From the NCBI RefSeq assembly GCF_041435115.1, contig NZ_CP108046.1, positions 9,548,001 through 9,612,000 of the forward strand: a stretch of DNA of 64,000 bases, in the 5' to 3' direction. Under the pieces are notes generated by a model. It was not told where the DNA came from. It ran no database searches and saw only the letters and a list, made by a program, of their open reading frames with translations. Position 1 is the first letter of the stretch. Every line of letters begins with the position of its first letter. Shown here piece after piece: positions 43,081 to 52,059 of the stretch. Position numbers and translations under genes: made by a program. The stretch is from Streptomyces sp. NBC_00289. GTDB taxonomy: Bacteria > Actinomycetota > Actinomycetes > Streptomycetales > Streptomycetaceae.

Positions 43081-43476
43081 ATGAGTATCGATCCCATCCC
43101 TCTCAGTAAGGCTCTGGCCTCCTTCGACGCCCTCTGGAGCCCTCGCATCGTCACGCGCGTCAACGACTATGACGTCCGCATCGCCAAGGTCGAGGGCGAA
43201 CACATTTGGCACGCCCACGACGACACCGACGAGTTCTTCCTGGTACTCGACGGAGAGCTGCACATCTCCTTGCGGGAACCCGATGGGGAGCGCACGGTCC
43301 TTCTCCCGCGGGGGGCGGTCTTCACCGTCCCGCGCGGCACGGAGCACAAGCCGTACTCTCCGTCCGGCGCCGCGATCCTCATGTTCGAGCCCGCCGGGAC
43401 ACCGACCGTGGGCGATCGCCACGACGAGGTCCCGGCCCACGTGGACTCCACGACCGGGCACGCACTCACCACCTGA
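43081..43476 (+). CDS. Single-domain cupin
   Basis: 131 residues. Cupin motif 1: HIWHAHDDTDEFFLVLDGEL with metal ligands His, His and Glu; motif 2: GAVFTVPRGTEHKPYSPS with His. A metal-binding beta-barrel; it could be an isomerase, dioxygenase or binding protein. ATG 43081 is read from a leaderless mRNA (CAGGAT six bases ahead). The second IS1182-type element inserted 24 bases after the stop. Confidence 0.87.
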   Translation: MSIDPIPLSKALASFDALWSPRIVTRVNDYDVRIAKVEGEHIWHAHDDTDEFFLVLDGELHISLREPDGERTVLLPRGAVFTVPRGTEHKPYSPSGAAILMFEPAGTPTVGDRHDEVPAHVDSTTGHALTT

Positions 43477-43500
43477 GCCGACACGTTTGGGGGCGCCCTT

Positions 43501-45317
43501 GACCCTGATGGTTAATTCGTGCGGCTGAGGGTGCTGGTGGGAGTGGGTGGGCAGGTTCCTCCTGTGCCGGGAGGGTCCGGCCGGGGAGGGGCTCGTTTTG
43601 TCGATGTCGCCGCGGTCGTGGCCGGAACCGTCGCCGGAGATCGCTGCGGCGGTGCGGAAGATATACGCGCGTAAGGAGCCGCCGCTCGCGGTGGCGATCC
43701 GGGACCAGTTGCCCGAGGTGTTCCCGGACACGGAGTTCTCCGGTGCGTTCGGTGCACGGGGCCGACCGGCACTCTCGCCGGGCCTGCTGGCGCTGGTCAC
43801 GGTGCTGCAGATGGCGGAGAACCTCACCGACCGGCAGGCCGCCGATGCCGCCCGCAAGGACCTCACCTGGAAATACGCGCTCGGGCTCGGCCTGGCGGAC
43901 GAGGGGTTCGACGCGTCGGTGTTGTCGGAGTTCCGCACCCGGGTGGTCGAGCACGGCCTGGAGGAGCGGGCCTTGGACCTGCTGCTGGCCGCGTTGAAGG
44001 AGAAGGGCCTGGTCAAGCCGGGCGGGAAGCAGCGGACAGACTCCACTCACGTGATCAGCGCGGTGCGGGACATGAACCGCCTGGAGTTGGCCGGTGAGAG
44101 TGTGCGGGCCGTGCTGGAGGCGCTTGCGGCCGCGGCACCGGGCTGGCTCGCCACGGTCGTGGACGTCGAACCATGGTCCAGGCGTTATGCGGCCCGGGTC
44201 GATTCCTGGCGGCTGCCCGTCACCGCGTCCAAGCGCGCCGACCTGGCCGTCGCGTTCGGAACGGATGCGGTCACACTGCTGGAAGCGGTCTACCGCGCCG
44301 ACGTGCCGGGATGGCTGCGCGAGCTGCCCGCGGTGCAGGTCTTGCGGACCGTACTGGTGCAGAACTACCAGGTCACCGACACCCCCAGAGGACGGGAGGT
44401 GCGGCGGCGGGCGGCGGACGAGGACGGTCTCCCGCCGGCCAGAGTCCGTCTCGGCTCTCCGTACGACACCGACGCCCGCTGGGCGGCCAAGGGCGAGGAC
44501 TTGTTCTGGCTGGGATACAAGATCCACCTGTCCGAGACCTGTGACGACGATGATGGCGACAACCGCGCCCCGAACCTGGTCACGAACGTGGCCACGACCG
44601 ATGCCACCGTGCCGGACGCGTCGATGACCGAGCCGATCCACCAGACCCTGGCCGGCCGGAAACTGGCTCCGGGCGAGCACTACGTCGACTCCGGCTATCC
44701 CTCCGCGGCGCTTGTCGCCTCCTCGCTCAAGGACTTCGGCACCGTGCTGATCAGCCCGCTGTTGGGCGACTGCTCGCCCCAGGCCAGAGCCGGTGCCGGC
44801 TACGACCGGGCCGCGTTCGCCATCGACTTCGAACAGCAGAACGCCGTCTGCCCGCAGGGCCGCACCAGCTCGTCCTGGAGCCCCTGCACCCAGCGCGGCA
44901 CCGACGCCGTGGTCATCAAGTTCGCCAAGACCACCTGCCAGCCGTGCCCGGCCCGGGGCCGGTGCACCACCTCGAAGGCCGGATACCGGCAGCTCACCGT
45001 CCTGCCCCGCCAACTCCACGAGCTCCAGCACACCGCCCGCCTCGCCCAGGCCACCCGTGACTGGCAGCACGAATACCGACGACGAGCAGGCGTCGAGGGC
45101 ACCATCCGCCAGGCCGTCGCGGTCACCGGCACCCGCCGTGCCCGCTACCGCGGCCTGGCCCGGACGCACCTCGAGCACGTCTACTCGGCCGTCGCTCTCA
45201 ACCTCATCCGACTCCACGCCTGGTGGAACGGCCACCCCATGGACCGGACCAGGACCAGCCACCTCGCCCGCCTCGAACTCGCCCTCGCGGCTTGACCCCG
45301 AATTAACCATCAGGGTC
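43501..45317 (+). mobile_element. IS1182-family insertion sequence, 1817 bp
   Basis: Inverted repeats GACCCTGATGGTTAATTCG (43501-43519) and the exact complement at 45299-45317. Six-base direct repeat GCCCTT flanks it (43495-43500, 45318-45323). A different element from the one at 37415, with other ends and a divergent transposase. Confidence 0.92.
43604..45295 (+). CDS. IS1182-family DDE transposase
   Basis: 563 residues. [20 protein letters not shown], catalytic Asp in RTDSTHVISAVRDMNRLE, Asp in YVDSGYPSAALV and Glu in [13 protein letters not shown]; zinc-ligand-like CQPCPARGRCTTSK. ATG at 43604 with GGGGAGGGG ahead (TTG at 43598 also possible). The stop lies 4 bases before the right inverted repeat. 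Intact frame. Confidence 0.92.
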   Translation: MSPRSWPEPSPEIAAAVRKIYARKEPPLAVAIRDQLPEVFPDTEFSGAFGARGRPALSPGLLALVTVLQMAENLTDRQAADAARKDLTWKYALGLGLADEGFDASVLSEFRTRVVEHGLEERALDLLLAALKEKGLVKPGGKQRTDSTHVISAVRDMNRLELAGESVRAVLEALAAAAPGWLATVVDVEPWSRRYAARVDSWRLPVTASKRADLAVAFGTDAVTLLEAVYRADVPGWLRELPAVQVLRTVLVQNYQVTDTPRGREVRRRAADEDGLPPARVRLGSPYDTDARWAAKGEDLFWLGYKIHLSETCDDDDGDNRAPNLVTNVATTDATVPDASMTEPIHQTLAGRKLAPGEHYVDSGYPSAALVASSLKDFGTVLISPLLGDCSPQARAGAGYDRAAFAIDFEQQNAVCPQGRTSSSWSPCTQRGTDAVVIKFAKTTCQPCPARGRCTTSKAGYRQLTVLPRQLHELQHTARLAQATRDWQHEYRRRAGVEGTIRQAVAVTGTRRARYRGLARTHLEHVYSAVALNLIRLHAWWNGHPMDRTRTSHLARLELALAA

Positions 45318-45472
45318 GCCCTTGTGGATCATCGGCTCCGTCCACAACTGAGCTTTCGGATCGTGTGGTGGTAGCGGAAACGGCGGCGAGTGCGGGCAAA
45401 CCGGAAGGGGCACCGCGCCTTTCTGTCAAACAGGGCTGAGGCGAGCGGGGAGGACCGCAGACCACGGCTAGT

Positions 45473-46913
45473 AGGGCTTGGTCATCTTCATCCGTGAGTG
45501 GCGTGTCTGTTGATGCTTGGGTGTCGTTGGGGTGGTGTGACACCTGAGGAGATGGCCGAGGTCCGGGAGGACCTGGAGGCATTCGCTGCGGAGTTGTTCG
45601 ACGGGTTCTTCCGTGCGGATCAGCGGCGGTGGGGGCAGGCGTATGTGCGGGGGTTGCTGCTGGACGGGCGGCGCAAGTCGGTGGAGCCGATGGCGGCCCG
45701 TCTGGGTGAGGACGGCAACCGGCAGGCACTGGCCCACTTTGTGACGACGAGCCCGTGGGATCCGGCGCATGTGCGGGCCCGTACGGCCTGGCGAATGCAG
45801 GAGGCGATCGGCCCGGAGGCGTTGATCGTCGACGACACCGGCTTCTTGAAGGACGGGGACGCCTCGGCGTGTGTGTCCCGGCAGTACACCGGCACTGCGG
45901 GCAAGGTCACCAAATGCCAGGTCGGAGTGTCGCTGCACCTGGCCCGGGATCATGCCTCGGCTGCGGTGAACTGGCGGCTGTTCCTGCCCGCGTCCTGGGA
46001 TCCGGCCTCTCCGGAGGCGGACCCGGACAAGGTCGCCCGCCGCACCCGCTGCGGTATTCCCGCAGGAGTGGGGCATGTGGAGAAGTGGCAGCTGGCCCTG
46101 GACATGATCGACGAGACCCGGTCGTGGGGCATCGACATTCCCCTGGTCGTCGCGGACGCCGGTTACGGGGATGCCGCCGCCTTCCGCCACGGCCTGGAAG
46201 AACGCAACCTGCCCTATGCGGTGGGCATTTCCTCCCGCCACACCGCTCATCCGGCCGACGCCCGGCCCGTCCAGCCCGCCTACGCGGGCACCGGCCGGCC
46301 ACCGGCAATGCAGTACCCCGAGCCTGCGCAGACCATGAAAGAGCTGGTCATCGCAGCCGGGCGGGCAGCTGCCAGGCCGGTGTCCTGGAGGGAAGGCTCC
46401 CGGCCCGGCAAGGGGATCAGCACCTTCAAACGCATGTACTCGCGGTTCGTGGCCCTGCGCGTGCGACCCGCCGGACGAGGCGTCCGCAAGACCAGCGACG
46501 GTGCTGAACTGCCCGAACGCTGGCTGCTGGCCGAGTGGCCCGCCACCGAACCCGAACCGGTGCAGTTCTGGCTGTCGGACCTGCCCTCCGGGATGCCGCT
46601 GGCCACTTTGGTGCGGCTGGCCAAGCTGCGCTGGCGCATCGAGCACGACTACCGCGAGATGAAACAGGCCCTGGGACTTGCCCACTTCGAAGGCCGCACC
46701 TGGAACGGCTGGCACCACCACGTCACCCTCGTCTCCGCCGCCCACGCCTTCTGCACCCTGCAACGATTGGCCCACCACCCAAAAGCCGCGGTGCAGGTCT
46801 GAGCCTCTACCAGGTCGTCCGCGAACTCCAGACACTCCTCGCCACCTGGAACGGTGCCTGCCCCACCTGCCACCGCGACATACCCACCCCCATACGAACC
46901 TGACCATGTCCTA
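45473..46913 (+). mobile_element. IS701-family insertion sequence, 1441 bp
   Basis: Left end TAGGGCTTGGTCA, right end TGACCATGTCCTA (complement matches in 11 of 13). The four-base repeat CTAG on both sides (45469-45472, 46914-46917) fits the YTAR target preference of the IS701 family. Lies 155 bases from the second IS1182-type element. Confidence 0.9.
45537..46802 (+). CDS. IS701-family transposase, frame continues by -1 shift to 46903
   Basis: DDE transposase: Asp in ALIVDDTGFLKDGD, Asp in VVADAGYGDAAAF and Glu in RWRIEHDYREMKQALGL. The zero frame ends at TGA 46800-46802 after HHPKAAVQV. The rest of a normal C-terminus (GLSLYQVVRELQTLLATWNG, with CPTCHRDIP) follows in the -1 frame to 46903. 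The join contains C-CCA-AAA (46778-46784) in the exact phase of a canonical X-XXY-YYZ slippery site. Either programmed -1 frameshifting makes the full protein, or one base is missing and the gene is broken. GTG 45537 is a likely start; 45498 is possible. Confidence 0.82.
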   Translation: MTPEEMAEVREDLEAFAAELFDGFFRADQRRWGQAYVRGLLLDGRRKSVEPMAARLGEDGNRQALAHFVTTSPWDPAHVRARTAWRMQEAIGPEALIVDDTGFLKDGDASACVSRQYTGTAGKVTKCQVGVSLHLARDHASAAVNWRLFLPASWDPASPEADPDKVARRTRCGIPAGVGHVEKWQLALDMIDETRSWGIDIPLVVADAGYGDAAAFRHGLEERNLPYAVGISSRHTAHPADARPVQPAYAGTGRPPAMQYPEPAQTMKELVIAAGRAAARPVSWREGSRPGKGISTFKRMYSRFVALRVRPAGRGVRKTSDGAELPERWLLAEWPATEPEPVQFWLSDLPSGMPLATLVRLAKLRWRIEHDYREMKQALGLAHFEGRTWNGWHHHVTLVSAAHAFCTLQRLAHHPKAAVQV

Positions 46914-47066
46914 CTAGGGGCCCGTACGTAATGCGTGTGCGGAAGGTACGGGTGTGATGCTGCGACGTGGCGGCGACGAGCATCGTTCGACCTGTACATC
47001 TGCGGTCCAGGTGGATGCGCAGCGGTCGGCCTCGTCCGTGAGGATGGCCGCTCTCGCCTGATTGCC

Positions 47067-48593
47067 CTAGGTTGCCGGACTACCGAACCAATCGCCTGCG
47101 GCCCGCGTAAACGCTTCACGGTCAGGGGCGCGATCACCGGCCCAGGCGACTATGCCGTCGGGTCGGACAAGCACGGCTCCGCATCCGAGGTCGTTTCTCG
47201 CCGGCCCGGCCACATACCGGATCCGGCTCTCACAGCCCGTCGCCGGACCGTGCAGGCGCCGGTCGCTGCTGAAATCGAGCGCGACTCCACGTCCGTCCTG
47301 CATCAGGTCGCCGAGGCGAGTGCCGTCCTCAAGACGAAAGTCCGGGGCGCTGCGGCCGACCAGCGGGTGCTCGCTGCCGAGGTCGTAGCGGTTGGACGAT
47401 CCCGACAGCCTCTCGAACACGTGGGTCGTTCCGTCACGGGTCCCGATCAGGTCGCGGATCACTCCTTGCATCGCATGGGAATGCGGGTCCGGCCTCATGA
47501 CCGCCACTTGGGCGCGCGACCAGTCGAGCACCTTCGCGCCGATCGGATGACGCTCGCGGGTGTAGGTGTCGAGAAGGCCGTCCGGCGCGTTCCCGCGCAC
47601 GGTCGCCGCGAGTTTCCATCCCAGGTTCACGGCGTCGCCGATGCCGGTGTTGAGTCCCTGCCCTCCGAGGGGGGAGTGGATGTGCGCGGCGTCGCCCGCG
47701 AGCAGAACGCGTCCCTGCCGGTAGGTCGTCGTCTGCATCGCCCGGTCGGTGAAGCTCGAGGCGAGACGGACGTCGCTCAGTGTCACGTCGGTGCCGGACA
47801 CGCGGCGCAGAACCGCCTGGAGGTGGTCCCGAGTCGGCTGCCGCGAGCGATCGAACGCGCCGCCGTCGAAGTCCATCATGCCGATGTGCCCCTTCACCGG
47901 CGTCTGGAGGTACGCGCCCATCGGCGTCAGGTTGAACCCGAACCCGGGCCGCAGCTTCTCGGGGTCGGCGATGGTGGCGTGCATGGTGTAGCCGGTGAAC
48001 TGGGGCTCGGTGCCGACGAATTCGAAGCCCGTGAGCCCACGCACCGTGCTGCGTCCGCCGTCGCAGCCGACGAGCCAGCGCGCCACGTACTCGTCCTCGC
48101 CGGCCTGTGCGACCACGCTCCCGTCGTTCTGCGTGACGCCTGAGACCGCGACGCCGCGCCTGACCTCCACCCCGAGCTTGGATGCTCGCTCGGACAGCAC
48201 TGTCTCGACCGCATCGAGGCTTGTGAACACGCCCTCCATTGCCGGGCTGGGAAGCCGGAACGGCAGGGCGGCGACGTCGACGTTCGCCGGATCGAGCATC
48301 ATGCCGGCGAAGTGGCCCGCGGTGCGAGGGGGCGTCGGTTCGTCCGAGTCGGGGTTCGCGCCGGGATCGTCGTTGCCGCCCGATGCCGTCAGCAGCGGGT
48401 GCAGCATCCCGCGCCTGTAGAACGCCTCGACCGACGCGGCGGACAGGCCCCGCATCCCGAGGGGGTTCGACTTCCATGGGGAGCCGTTTTCCGGCTCCCG
48501 CTCAAGTACCAGGACGGAACAGCCCGCGAGGCCAAGCTCGCAGGCGAGAAACAGACCGACTGGGCCGGCGCCTACGATCGCTACGTCATGCAC
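47067..48593 (-). CDS. FAD-dependent aromatic hydroxylase, rifampicin-monooxygenase-like
   Basis: 508 residues, three-domain class A hydroxylase with C-terminal thioredoxin-like domain. FAD loop HDVAIVGAGPVGLFLACELG, middle WLVGCDGGRSTVRGLTGFEF, second FAD motif VLLAGDAAHIHSPLGGQGLN. Tail domain contains LVGRSAPDFRLEDGTRLGDL. The same architecture is found in rifampicin monooxygenases and polyketide hydroxylases; the substrate is unknown. GTG at 48593 has AGAGGA ahead; the frame continues upstream without homology-like sequence. Confidence 0.83.
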   Translation of the reverse strand: MHDVAIVGAGPVGLFLACELGLAGCSVLVLEREPENGSPWKSNPLGMRGLSAASVEAFYRRGMLHPLLTASGGNDDPGANPDSDEPTPPRTAGHFAGMMLDPANVDVAALPFRLPSPAMEGVFTSLDAVETVLSERASKLGVEVRRGVAVSGVTQNDGSVVAQAGEDEYVARWLVGCDGGRSTVRGLTGFEFVGTEPQFTGYTMHATIADPEKLRPGFGFNLTPMGAYLQTPVKGHIGMMDFDGGAFDRSRQPTRDHLQAVLRRVSGTDVTLSDVRLASSFTDRAMQTTTYRQGRVLLAGDAAHIHSPLGGQGLNTGIGDAVNLGWKLAATVRGNAPDGLLDTYTRERHPIGAKVLDWSRAQVAVMRPDPHSHAMQGVIRDLIGTRDGTTHVFERLSGSSNRYDLGSEHPLVGRSAPDFRLEDGTRLGDLMQDGRGVALDFSSDRRLHGPATGCESRIRYVAGPARNDLGCGAVLVRPDGIVAWAGDRAPDREAFTRAAGDWFGSPAT

Positions 48594-49113
48594 GAGAGAT
48601 CCTCTTTCCGAAACCATCAGCCGGATGGGCACCCGGCCGGATCTCTGGAACGGTGCCAAGCCCCACCGACAGGCGGCCGACAAGCCGCCGACACCGGACG
48701 GCAGCCTCCGACACGCGACCGACACCACGACCACCCCGCCCGAGCACCCCGGAGCAAGGCGCCTGTCAGTTCGTTGACAACCGTGTCGTTGTGCGGGCTG
48801 ACCCTCCAGAGCGTGCCGGGTGTTGGCAGGAGGCGTGGATCGACCACGACGGTGAACCAGCCGTCATCGAGGGCATGGTGTCGTTTCGCCAGGCGTCACC
48901 GTGGCCTTCGGCCCACAACCTTGCCCGGGGCTGGACTCCACCGGCTGCTTGGTCTCGCAGGAAGTCGTGCGTCGAATGCGTAGGTGGACGATGTCGTCGG
49001 TGCGGCGCGGACGGAGTAGGAGGCCGGCTGGGGCGACGTCGCGGCTCTCGTCGGCCAGGTGGCTGCCCGCCCTGGTGGCCCGACGTCTTCGGAGCACCCA
49101 GCCAGCCAGCCTG
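48594..49113. other. Intergenic, 520 bp, with a TGTCA-N6-TGACA dyad
   Basis: No supported gene. TGTCA (48764-48768) and TGACA (48775-48779) form a short dyad upstream of the hydroxylase gene that may be a regulator site. In the part near 49100 the minus strand reads YLDRLAGWVLRRRRATRAGS and on for about 60 codons without a start, possibly a gene fragment of unknown kind. Confidence 0.35.
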
Positions 49114-50628
49114 TCAAGGTAGGACGGTGACGGCGGCCGTGTCGTTCCCGGGGGTCGCGTCGCGGCGGCCGGTCGACGGCTTGGCGTCCTGGAGGGTCAC
49201 GCTGCCCTCCCCCCGTCCTTCGAGGCGCAGCGTGAACTCGAAGTCGCGGCTCTGGCCCGGGCCGAGTTCGCCCACCAGGCAACTGTACGTCCCGTCGCCG
49301 GAGTCGCAGTACGGCTCGTAGGCATCCTCGTCGATCTCCGCCATGGGCTCCTTCAGCACGGTACCGGGCGGCGGGGTGAACACCAGTTTCGTACCGGAGC
49401 CGGGGTTGCCGGGCCCGTTGTTGCGGACCTTCAGCCGCAGCGAACGCTCCGTACCGGGGGCGGCGTGCAGTTCGACGCCGAACACCTCGTAGTCGGCCTG
49501 GATGTCCAGGCGTATGTCGGTGAAGACATTCCCCTCGGCGAAGGTGCCGTCTGTGGTGCGTGCGGCCTTGATATCGGCCTTCAGGGCCGGGCCGTCGCCG
49601 GGTTCACCGCCCGGCGGCACTACGGTGTACTGTCCGGGCCCCGAGTCCAGCGGCCAGGCCTCCTGGTTGAATGACGTGTACGTCCGTGTCTTCGAAGCGC
49701 GCAGTCGCAGCGCGGGGTGCAGGACGACGGCCCCGCCCGGCGGGATGCGCAGCCCGGGGAAGCGGCAGACGGCCGTGTGGCCGTGACTCTGGGGTGGGTA
49801 GCGGCAGTTGGCGTACCGTTCACGGAAGTCCACGGATCCCGCGCCGAGTTTCAGGGCGAGACCTTTCACCGGGACCTCGCCGTCGTTGCGGACGACGAGC
49901 GGGACGGTGACGTCGGCACCGGGGCGGACGTTGTCGATGGTCTTGAGAGCCCGCACCTTGACCAGCGGCTCGCCGACCACGACCCGGGTGCGGGTCGTCA
50001 TCTTCTTCCCGTCCTTGGTCGTGAAGGTGAAGCGGACGACTCCCGTGTCGCCGGGTTTGCCGCCCTTCGCGGCGACCGGGTAGACGCGGTCCTGGTCCAC
50101 CCAGCTGTCGTAGCCGCCTTTGACCCTGCAGGTGACCCGCACAGTGCCGCCGTCGCACCGGGGGCCGTTCTTGAGCGAGCCCACGGTCCTGAGCCGTATC
50201 ACGCTCTCGGACCCGCGTACGTCGACGGTCAGTCGGTGATCCTGTGCCACGGAGGTACGGCGTGCCCCGGCGTCATCGGCCTGCACATGGAAGGGCATCT
50301 TGGCCTTGGGCCCGGTCTTGTCGCCGTGCGGACGCAGATAGAAGACCTCGGGGGCGGTGATCGAGGATTTCTGGTCATTGACGGAGGCACACCCGGCGAG
50401 TGGGGGCAGAAGCACCAGACCGAGAGCGACTCCGGTCGAACGCCTCAACGGACGGTCGCGGAGGAGGGCGGTCCAGGGGGTTGGGGTGACGTTGCGGGTG
50501 GTGGCGTTGTCAGGGTTCTTGGAGTCGCGGCCGCGAACGATGGTGGGGGTCGTGGCCACGTCGAGGCACTCGCCACCTTCTTTGGTGCTGCGGCCCAACC
50601 TGAACCAGGCAAGTCCGGTGGTGTTCAC
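49114..50628 (-). CDS. DUF397 domain fused to an extracytoplasmic beta-rich protein
   Basis: 504 residues. Residues 1-60 form a DUF397 domain: LAWFRLGRSTKEGGECLDVA, RGRDSKNPDNAT and VTPTPWTALLRD, matching the W-x-K-S-x-x-S, N/E-C-x-E/D-V and R-D-S-K-x-P pattern. Immediately after comes RPLRRSTGVALGLVLLPPLAGC, which looks like a lipoprotein signal or one membrane helix. The rest contains CARDB/DUF11-like Ig modules (VPLVVRNDGEVPVKGLALKL, LRLKVRNNGPGNPGSGTKLV). GTG at 50628 has GAGGGC ahead. A separate start at TTG 50450 or nearby lacks a ribosome site. As read, it would place DUF397 in the cytoplasm and the Ig modules outside. Confidence 0.62.
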   Translation of the reverse strand: MNTTGLAWFRLGRSTKEGGECLDVATTPTIVRGRDSKNPDNATTRNVTPTPWTALLRDRPLRRSTGVALGLVLLPPLAGCASVNDQKSSITAPEVFYLRPHGDKTGPKAKMPFHVQADDAGARRTSVAQDHRLTVDVRGSESVIRLRTVGSLKNGPRCDGGTVRVTCRVKGGYDSWVDQDRVYPVAAKGGKPGDTGVVRFTFTTKDGKKMTTRTRVVVGEPLVKVRALKTIDNVRPGADVTVPLVVRNDGEVPVKGLALKLGAGSVDFRERYANCRYPPQSHGHTAVCRFPGLRIPPGGAVVLHPALRLRASKTRTYTSFNQEAWPLDSGPGQYTVVPPGGEPGDGPALKADIKAARTTDGTFAEGNVFTDIRLDIQADYEVFGVELHAAPGTERSLRLKVRNNGPGNPGSGTKLVFTPPPGTVLKEPMAEIDEDAYEPYCDSGDGTYSCLVGELGPGQSRDFEFTLRLEGRGEGSVTLQDAKPSTGRRDATPGNDTAAVTVLP

Positions 50629-50761
50629 AGTTACGCCGCCCTCTTCGCGATGAGTTCCCCGGGAGATCAACGTACTGATGTGCCCCGAGCCTGGTGGAGT
50701 CCCCTTGCTGGACAGAGGATGCTCCAGACACGCAGAGAATGTGTGGCCGGCCGCCATTCTC

Positions 50762-51256
50762 CTACCGCTGCCGGGCGCCGGCGGATGATACGGCTGTCGC
50801 AGCCACACTCAGTCCTCCGAACGCGAGCAGTGCTGCCATGGTCCGCACGGCATGGGCGATCTGCCAGCGATCACGCACGTCCGCCCAGTCCGCGGGAGGC
50901 GCGTGCACGTTCCACGTGAGCTGGTCGGAGTTGATGGGGACGTTGACGATGAGGGACGTGCCGAAGACGACCACCAGCAAGAGGAGCGCGGTCAGCGTCA
51001 GCCAAAAGACTCGGCCCCTCCGCTTGGCCGCGAAGACGACGAGGGCCACCGTGCTGATCAGCGTCGGGACGAGGGTGGCGGTGGCGAGGTCGTCCAGGTG
51101 GACGAGTTCGACCAGCCGGACCTGGGTGTAGACCGTGGCCTCGGAGCTCCTCAGCGTCGACTCGATGACGAGGGCCGTGACGAGGAGCCCGGCGAAGACA
51201 CCTCCGAAGAGCAGATTCACCAAGCGCACGATGGTGACGATCGCGGTGTTCTTCAT
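50762..51256 (-). CDS. DUF1772 (anthrone-oxygenase-like) membrane protein
   Basis: 164 residues with four hydrophobic helices (VNLLFGGVFAGLLVTALVIE, LVPTLISTVALVVFAA, FWLTLTALLLLVVVFGTSLI, MAALLAFGGLSVAATAVSS) and the family segment NVPINSDQLTWNVHAPPADW with the conserved V-P-I-N and Trp. Function is unknown; relatives include anthrone oxygenases. It starts 13 bases after the NAD(P)-binding gene, thus same operon, probably under the ECF41 sigma factor upstream. Confidence 0.85.
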   Translation of the reverse strand: MKNTAIVTIVRLVNLLFGGVFAGLLVTALVIESTLRSSEATVYTQVRLVELVHLDDLATATLVPTLISTVALVVFAAKRRGRVFWLTLTALLLLVVVFGTSLIVNVPINSDQLTWNVHAPPADWADVRDRWQIAHAVRTMAALLAFGGLSVAATAVSSAGARQR

Positions 51257-51269
51257 GGCTGGCTGTTCG

Positions 51270-51950
51270 TCAGTTGGCGATGCCGATGGTTTGTTTGATC
51301 GTCTCCGGTTGATCGACCACCCTCAGCATGTGATGGGCGACGTCGGCGCGCGAGACCTTCGAGCCGCCGACGAGGTTCTGCCCATGCGCCGTACGGTAGA
51401 CGCCGGTGAGAGGCTTGTCGGTCAGTTGCGGCGGTCGCGAGACGGTCCAGTCCAGATCGCTGGCACGAAGGGTGTCTTCCATCAGAGCGAGGTCGGCGTA
51501 GTGCGCGCTGAACATGGCGCGCGCGAACCGGCTGCCCAGATGACGCATGAAGAATCCGTCGCCCGCGTCGTGTTTCGGCGGGTTCGGCCGACCGGGCGAT
51601 GGCACGGTGCCGATCGGTGCGGCGCTGACCACGACAAGGCGCTTGACGCCGGTCGCCTGCATCGCGGCCACGATGGCCTTCGTGCCCTGAGAGGTGACTC
51701 CGGCCTCGGACCTCGGCTTGCGGGGTCCGAGGCCGGAGAGGACGGCGTCCCTGCCCACTACGGCGGACGCGAGCACGTCCGAGGCGGGCGCCGCCAGGTC
51801 AGCCGTGACAACGCGGGCGCGTCCTTCCCATCCGGTCAGACTCTGTGGGCTGCGTACGACGGCGGTGACATCGTGGCCCGCGGCAACGGCCTGTTCGAGG
51901 AGGTGGCGGCCGATGCCACCGCTCGCTGCGAAGATCGTGAGTTTCATCAT
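51270..51950 (-). CDS. NAD(P)-binding (NmrA/epimerase-like) protein
   Basis: 226 residues, atypical short-chain dehydrogenase. LTIFAASGGIGRHLLEQAVA is the glycine-rich nucleotide loop (G-x-x-G-x-x-G), followed by HDVTAVVRSPQSL and GVKRLVVVSAAPIG; substrate region SDLDWTVSRPPQLTDKPLTG. Cytoplasmic; may be a quinone or flavin reductase-like or regulator-like protein. Between ECF41 sigma and DUF1772 genes, the kind of COE/epimerase partner known near ECF41 factors. Confidence 0.87.
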   Translation of the reverse strand: MMKLTIFAASGGIGRHLLEQAVAAGHDVTAVVRSPQSLTGWEGRARVVTADLAAPASDVLASAVVGRDAVLSGLGPRKPRSEAGVTSQGTKAIVAAMQATGVKRLVVVSAAPIGTVPSPGRPNPPKHDAGDGFFMRHLGSRFARAMFSAHYADLALMEDTLRASDLDWTVSRPPQLTDKPLTGVYRTAHGQNLVGGSKVSRADVAHHMLRVVDQPETIKQTIGIAN

Positions 51951-52059
51951 CTGGTGTCTCTTCCTTCTCGTCGGTCGGCTTTGGTCCGATCAGCGGGCGG
52001 TCGTGAACTCCCCGAACAGCTACGCAAGTTGGGCCCGCTGGTCTCCGGGGAGTGTCGCC

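Noticed and set aside
43466..45310. Minus-strand frame of 614 codons over the second IS1182 element
   Set aside because: Antisense shadow; the plus frame has DDE transposase motifs and ends inside the inverted repeats.
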